A DNA stretch of 21,040 nucleotides from Candidatus Rifleibacteriota bacterium (GTDB lineage Bacteria; Riflebacteria; Ozemobacteria; Ozemobacterales; Ozemobacteraceae): contig JAKQQP010000476.1 of NCBI GenBank assembly GCA_029564115.1, forward strand, positions 1 to 21,040, read 5' to 3'. Below the pieces are notes generated by a model. That model had not been told where the DNA came from. It ran no database searches and saw only the letters and a program-made list of their open reading frames with translations. A program made the translations under genes and the position numbers. Every line of letters starts with the position of its first letter. Position 1 is the stretch's first letter. Shown here piece by piece: positions 17,363 through 21,040 of this stretch.

Positions 17363-18308
17363 GGACGAATTCCTTTTCGAGTCTGTCGAATGCCTCAAAG
17401 TCGGGCTGACGTGTGGTGAACATGCCTGCAAATGCTGCATTTGGGTTAATTTTGCTGCCGAGTTTGATAAAATTGCCGGTAATTGTTTGTTCAAGAGGGT
17501 TGCGGCTGGTTGAGCCGGTTATGTAGACCCCGCCCGGAAGCACCTGGCTTTCGTGGATAATTTTCATGGAATTTCTGACTTCTTCTGGTTGCTCGAGAAA
17601 AAAATTGCTTGTCAGGATTATGCAATCGAACTGGTCGTTTTGCAGCCCAAGAATCGAATCGCTGTAGTTGTCGGCAAAAGTTTCCTGTTTGAAAAAATCG
17701 TTGTGGGCAATGCCCTTGCTGGCCAGTTCTCTGACTGGTATCATGTAGCCCGAGAGGGCGTCGCCGCTGCGGTATGCAACTCGGTAGCCTCGCAAATCTT
17801 CGAGAGCGTCAGCCGGGTCATCTTTTCTGACGACAAAAATGGCTCGCTTCGGCGGGTTGAAATACCTTTCGAGAACTGCTTTGATTGGGTGACTGCGGCG
17901 ATGAGTTATGTAGGCAAGAGCCGTAACGCTGCCGAAGTCAGCCAAACGGCGCTTCAATTTGGTGATCACTTCAAGCTCGTTAGTCGAAACATCTATTCTA
18001 GCGGTTTTGCCTGTGTTTGCAACGATCTGGTCGAGCATCGGCTGCATAATTTCAATGAATTGCACAAGATCGCCGCGGGGTATGGTGAACGTAAAAATGA
18101 TTTCATTGCGGCTGTCAGGGTCGTTGGTGGGGTCGTAGGGGGCGCGGTTGGCTATGCCGTCGAACACCTCCGGGAGATCGGGACCGTGGCTGGTGTATTC
18201 AACGAAGTTTTTCCATAAAATGCCGCCGATGCCGATAATCCCTGCGATGAGGATGAAGGCGACTCCGACAAAAATTGAAGTTTTATCAGCGGTTGCTTTG
18301 TTGTTCAT
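17352..18308 (-). CDS. Membrane-anchored PhnD-like solute-binding protein
   Basis: 318 residues. An N-terminal uncleaved-looking helix (about 12-32, no lipobox Cys) anchors it with the rest outside the cytoplasmic membrane. Residues about 70-300 fit the phosphate/phosphonate-type periplasmic binding fold (PhnD-like): IIFTFTIPRGDLVQFIEIMQP, LKRRLADFGSVTALAYI, AIFVVRKDDPADALEDLRGYRVAYRSGDALSGYMIPVREL. No ABC permease or ATPase gene is near, so transport is unlikely. Instead the gene overlaps the downstream HAMP-sensor gene by 11 bases, which points to ligand sensing passed to that protein. The ligand may be a phosphate- or phosphonate-like anion, but PhnD-like folds bind other things too. The Shine-Dalgarno is poor. 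Confidence 0.85.
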   Translation of the reverse strand: MNNKATADKTSIFVGVAFILIAGIIGIGGILWKNFVEYTSHGPDLPEVFDGIANRAPYDPTNDPDSRNEIIFTFTIPRGDLVQFIEIMQPMLDQIVANTGKTARIDVSTNELEVITKLKRRLADFGSVTALAYITHRRSHPIKAVLERYFNPPKRAIFVVRKDDPADALEDLRGYRVAYRSGDALSGYMIPVRELASKGIAHNDFFKQETFADNYSDSILGLQNDQFDCIILTSNFFLEQPEEVRNSMKIIHESQVLPGGVYITGSTSRNPLEQTITGNFIKLGSKINPNAAFAGMFTTRQPDFEAFDRLEKEFVHEP

Positions 18309-18339
18309 AAACTGCAGCCCAAAAACCAGTATTGGATTA

Positions 18340-18369
18340 AATCTAACACAGATTTCACCAATTGTACAA
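18340..18369 (-). promoter_or_regulatory. Candidate promoter of the PhnD-like/sensor operon
   Basis: On the minus strand TTGTAC (18369-18364), an 18-base spacer, then TAGATT (18345-18340). The match is moderate. It sits about 32 bases upstream of the start codon at 18308, back to back with the promoter of the LysM gene. Confidence 0.35.
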
Positions 18370-18394
18370 ATTTTTACGGAATAAAAACTAATTA

Positions 18395-18423
18395 TTGCCT
18401 CAAGCGGTTTGTTTTTTTGTTAT
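18395..18423 (+). promoter_or_regulatory. Candidate promoter of the LysM/lysozyme-like gene
   Basis: TTGCCT (18395-18400), a 17-base spacer ending in a T-run, then TGTTAT (18418-18423). The match is moderate. It lies about 50 bases before the ATG at 18474. Confidence 0.35.
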
Positions 18424-18473
18424 CATTGAAATAACTGACTCTAACTTCATGACTTTCGCCGGAGTGATCGCTT

Positions 18474-19808
18474 ATGATTATCAGTAACCGCAGAGGCGTT
18501 ATCGGTTTTATGCTGACCATGGCTGTTGGCATCGCTCTCGGCGCTGCAACTCTCGTAGTGACCAACGAAATGACCCGCGATGATTCGCGGCGTAATGATT
18601 CGCTGACTGCCGCCCAGACCCCATCTTCGCCAGCAGCCGTAGAAAAGGCCTTCGAAAACTACCAGAAAGCCTACAAAGAATACCAGCAGGCTGTAGGCCT
18701 TGGGCGCGCCGATATGCAGAAGTATGGCGAAGCTCTTCAGAAAGCCAAACGAAACCTCGAAATCGAGATTCTGCGCAATACCCCGGGCGTCAACGAAATG
18801 AATCTGCAGAATTTCGAGGCATCCCCCGAAAAGGGCGCCGCAGACTCTTCTGGTGACTCAGGGGTTGAGGCGGCCAACCCGTTCAGAGTTTCGACGGTTT
18901 TCATCGGGGACTCTTCGCAACCTCTGCCGGTTGATTCTTCACGTTCTGCTGCAGCAGACCCGACCGAAATAACCGATATCAGCTATTATCGTGTTAAGTC
19001 AGGCGATACCCTCTCGCAAATCTGCGAAAAATTTTACGGCGATTCAGGCATGTGGCAGCATATTCTCAAATATCAGGCGACGGCGGTTGCGGCAACGCCG
19101 AATCTTATTTTTCCGGGGCAACTGATTGCTCTGCCCAAAGGTTTTAAAACATTCAACCAGAAACTTAAAAACAAAGCCACAGAAATAAAAGAAAAGGCGA
19201 TTGCCATAAAAGACAGAGCTCTCGAGGCCCTGCAGCGGGGTGGCGGCACTGCCACTGCCGGCGACGAATCCTGGCAGAACCGCTTTCAAAAAGATTATCT
19301 GATTTCAGACGCGGCGCTCACTAATTCTTCGACTATGACTGTCAGTCAGATCCAGAAATTTCTCGACGCAAAAAAATCGGTGCTGGCAAAGCCTTACCGG
19401 GGTTCTACTCCTGCTCAGATGATCTACGACGCCGCCAGAAAATATGGCATAAATCCGCAGGTGCTTTTGACCAGACTGCAATGTGAACAGGGGTTGATCA
19501 GCAAAAAAAGCGCCACGCAAAAGCAGCTCGATTGGGCTCTAGGTGTCGGCTGCTACGACTCAGGCAACTGGAACCAGAAATTCAAGGGCTTCGATAAGCA
19601 GATTGAATACGCGGCACAAACTTACCGGCGTCACTACGATGCGGCTAAAGCCCGGCTTGACCGTGGCGAAAAGGTAACCATGAATATCGATGGCCAAAAA
19701 GTGACGGTTAAAAATGCGGCAACTTACTCGTTTTACAAATACTGCCCTCATTTTCAGGGTAACAAGCTTTTTTACGATGTCTGGCGCGGCTATCGCAGCG
19801 CTTTCTGA
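18474..19808 (+). CDS. Secreted or membrane-anchored LysM protein with lysozyme-like C-terminal domain
   Basis: 444 residues with GGAG about 9 bases before the ATG. Seen: a positively charged start and hydrophobic helix (about 8-30, signal or anchor), a helical, probably coiled-coil stretch (about 53-100), a low-complexity Ser/Asp-rich linker, one LysM repeat (171-221, YRVKSGDTLSQICEKFYGD to IFPGQLIALP) that binds peptidoglycan, a Lys/Ala-rich helix (about 227-255), and a C-terminal domain (about 274-444). That domain has a pattern I recognise from cell-wall lysozyme-like proteins: MTVSQIQKFLDAK, AARKYGINPQVLLTRLQCEQGLI with candidate catalytic Glu338, TQKQLDWALGVGC. It probably cuts or remodels peptidoglycan outside the cytoplasm. 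The exact bond (glucosaminidase or lytic transglycosylase) cannot be told. It is transcribed divergently from the PhnD-like gene and ends at a terminator. Confidence 0.85.
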   Translation: MIISNRRGVIGFMLTMAVGIALGAATLVVTNEMTRDDSRRNDSLTAAQTPSSPAAVEKAFENYQKAYKEYQQAVGLGRADMQKYGEALQKAKRNLEIEILRNTPGVNEMNLQNFEASPEKGAADSSGDSGVEAANPFRVSTVFIGDSSQPLPVDSSRSAAADPTEITDISYYRVKSGDTLSQICEKFYGDSGMWQHILKYQATAVAATPNLIFPGQLIALPKGFKTFNQKLKNKATEIKEKAIAIKDRALEALQRGGGTATAGDESWQNRFQKDYLISDAALTNSSTMTVSQIQKFLDAKKSVLAKPYRGSTPAQMIYDAARKYGINPQVLLTRLQCEQGLISKKSATQKQLDWALGVGCYDSGNWNQKFKGFDKQIEYAAQTYRRHYDAAKARLDRGEKVTMNIDGQKVTVKNAATYSFYKYCPHFQGNKLFYDVWRGYRSAF

Positions 19809-19829
19809 CAAAGACTGCCCAGCCGGCTT

Positions 19830-20783
19830 TCAGCCCGTCTGATGCTTGAAAAAAGCATCGACTTTTTTGCTGTCTTCGAGCAGGGTAGCCGCCTTGTCAG
19901 AACAGAGAAAAACCGTTATCTGATCACCAGCGGCTGCATATTTTACGAATGTTGTGCTGCAAAGCTGTCGTAATTTATCTGCGTCTGCGTCTGCGTCGTT
20001 TCCCGAAAATCCGCTGAAAAACAATAATTTGCCAAACCGCCCGACCGGCGATTGATACTCACATTCTGCAAGAGGTGGCAGCCCGGCTTCTGCCCGCCAG
20101 TGCAAAAAATACTCCGGGCGGTTGAAGCCGGCATTTACCGATATCAATACTGGCCCATCAGCTTTGATAGCGAACGAAAACCTTATCGGTACATCGGGAA
20201 CTTCCAGCAGTCTGGAAAATCTGCTTAAAATAATTTTAATCTGCTGCATAATTACTGCCGGCAGCACGACAGGGAATGCTCTCCAGACATGGCGAAGCAG
20301 CAACGACTTTTCGAGTCCGATCTGTGTCGCCATTCTGATTTTTGCATTGAGGCAGGTCAGTTCGATACGGGCTTTCGGGTTCAGTAACTCTTCGAGTATT
20401 ACAGCACCTGGGTAATCGGCGGTTATGCGTTCATAAAATTCCGGCAACTCTCTGAATGCCTTCAAAACAAAAGAGGCTTCGCCGTCACATAGGTTTATTC
20501 CAGTTTTTATGGCCATTGGGAAACGGTTGGTTTTGACCGCCCAGGCGCTGATTCTGGCAAATTGTTCGGCTGCTGTTCCGGCTGGTATGGCAATTTTGTT
20601 TTCGCGGCAGAATTCACGCAGTTTGATGCGGCTGGTCAGCAGATCATATTGCCCGCATGATTTTAATGCTTCGGGGGTGTTCTGTGAACAATCGGGATGA
20701 TCACAGAAAAAATGGCAGCCATGTTCAGCGTTTATGAGTGCCTGAGACGGGCATATGTATGGGCGGGTCATGATACTGTACAT
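19830..20783 (-). CDS. ATP-grasp-like protein with N-terminal Cys-rich segment
   Basis: 317 residues, function unknown. Residues about 51-225 resemble an ATP-grasp fold: SRIKLREFCRENKIAIPAG (entry helix), FPMAIKTG with a candidate ATP-binding Lys, GAVILEELLNP (hinge-like EE), and DGPVLISVNAGFNRPEYFLHW near the metal-binding end, where Asn replaces the usual Glu/Asp-x-Asn pattern in part. The N-terminus carries Cys11, Cys23, Cys27, Cys32 and Cys43 with nearby His residues, which could hold zinc or an iron-sulfur cluster. A run of Asp-Ala repeats lies near residue 264. Such proteins usually ligate a carboxylate to an amine or thiol. The start (MYSIM or the Met at residue 5) is uncertain because no Shine-Dalgarno is visible. 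It lies 30 bases after the preceding minus-strand gene, so the two probably form an operon. Confidence 0.65.
   Translation of the reverse strand: MYSIMTRPYICPSQALINAEHGCHFFCDHPDCSQNTPEALKSCGQYDLLTSRIKLREFCRENKIAIPAGTAAEQFARISAWAVKTNRFPMAIKTGINLCDGEASFVLKAFRELPEFYERITADYPGAVILEELLNPKARIELTCLNAKIRMATQIGLEKSLLLRHVWRAFPVVLPAVIMQQIKIILSRFSRLLEVPDVPIRFSFAIKADGPVLISVNAGFNRPEYFLHWRAEAGLPPLAECEYQSPVGRFGKLLFFSGFSGNDADADADKLRQLCSTTFVKYAAAGDQITVFLCSDKAATLLEDSKKVDAFFKHQTG
19841..19868 (+). terminator. Terminator of the LysM gene, inside the convergent gene
   Basis: GATGCTT (19841-19847) pairs with AAGCATC (19853-19859) around a 5-base loop, then GAC and six T. It lies 33 bases past the LysM-gene stop codon and inside the last codons of the convergent ATP-grasp-like gene. 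Confidence 0.75.
19978..19997. repeat. Hexanucleotide tandem repeat
   Basis: Three copies of TCTGCG plus two bases of a fourth, encoding Asp-Ala-Asp-Ala-Asp-Ala on the minus strand within the ATP-grasp-like gene. A 6-base unit keeps the reading frame if copy number changes. Confidence 0.8.
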
Positions 20784-20813
20784 ATCGGCTGAAAAATGCC
20801 TGTTATGTACTAA

Positions 20814-21040
20814 TTATTCCCGCATCTGGTCTTCAAGTTCTTTCAGGCGTGCTCGCGCGATCTGGTTGCCCGGTTCGCGGTAAAGAGTACGGTTCAGGCG
20901 ATCTATCTCGGTTCTGCTGTAGCGTATCAGCTTTTTCAGAACATCCAGGTCGCGCGAAATGGTTCGGTCATCATTAGGAAGCTGGTTCGCTCTTTCCCAG
21001 TCGTTGAAGGCTTTGCGGTATTTATTTTTTTCGAAAAAAA
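20814..21040 (-). CDS. 3' end of an unrecognised gene (partial)
   Basis: Reading the minus strand from the right edge gives 75 codons ending in TAA at 20814. The C-terminus is highly charged and helical: YRKAFNDWERANQLPNDDR, then LDVLKKLIRYSRTEIDRLNRTLYREPGNQ and a final ELEDQMRE. The first part looks like the end of a TPR-type helical repeat and the rest like a coiled coil, but this is weak. The start lies outside the window. It precedes the ATP-grasp-like gene by 30 bases on the same strand. Confidence 0.7.
   Translation of the reverse strand, partial: FFEKNKYRKAFNDWERANQLPNDDRTISRDLDVLKKLIRYSRTEIDRLNRTLYREPGNQIARARLKELEDQMRE

Noticed and set aside
17363..17494. Upstream extension of the HAMP-cyclase-HEAT gene by 44 codons into the PhnD-like gene.
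   Set aside because: The added residues are out of frame within the PhnD-like coding sequence and show no domain features. The ATG at 17362 has AAGGA upstream and a natural spacing to the first membrane helix.

Overview
The window is a compact bacterial stretch of protein-coding genes, mostly on the minus strand, with short intergenic gaps that carry recognisable promoters, Shine-Dalgarno sites (GGAGG) and factor-independent terminators. I see no tRNA, rRNA, CRISPR array, insertion sequence or phage gene. Base composition looks balanced and even, with no obviously foreign island. Conserved genes (gap, pgk, tpiA, cmk-rpsA, aroA, hppA) sit beside lineage-specific sensory and envelope genes, which suggests a chromosomal segment of a little-studied free-living bacterium. 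I cannot name the phylum from the sequence alone.

Region 1 (1-4903): a membrane-bound histidine kinase running off the left edge, then the lower-glycolysis cluster gap-pgk-tpiA read leftward. pgk and tpiA overlap by 4 bases. A terminator followed at once by a TATAAT box separates gap from pgk, and a strong terminator closes the cluster. Region 2 (5100-10543): a 902-residue fusion of cytidylate kinase and ribosomal protein S1 with seven S1 repeats and a full ribosome-binding site inside the fusion. Upstream of it lie aroA and a CyuA/YhaM-type iron-sulfur cysteine desulfidase that overlaps aroA by 11 bases. Region 3 (10632-15128): a plus-strand aldo/keto reductase with a ferredoxin tail, meeting the minus-strand membrane pyrophosphatase hppA at a perfect bidirectional terminator. 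HppA carries an unusual acidic, Ala/Pro/Thr-rich tail of about 139 residues. A small ECF S-component-like membrane protein is transcribed divergently from hppA.

Region 4 (15095-21040): the most unusual part. A membrane-anchored PhnD-like solute-binding protein overlaps a two-helix sensor protein with HAMP, a degenerate class III cyclase domain and C-terminal HEAT repeats. Together they look like a coupled sensing module. Divergent from them is a secreted LysM/lysozyme-like protein. Last come a Cys-rich ATP-grasp-like protein and the tail of an unrecognised gene.

The best candidates for something new are (a) the PhnD-like/HAMP-pseudocyclase-HEAT pair, (b) the Cmk-S1 fusion with its internal start and seven S1 domains, and (c) the HppA tail. 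All functional statements rest on motif recognition by eye; no database search was run.
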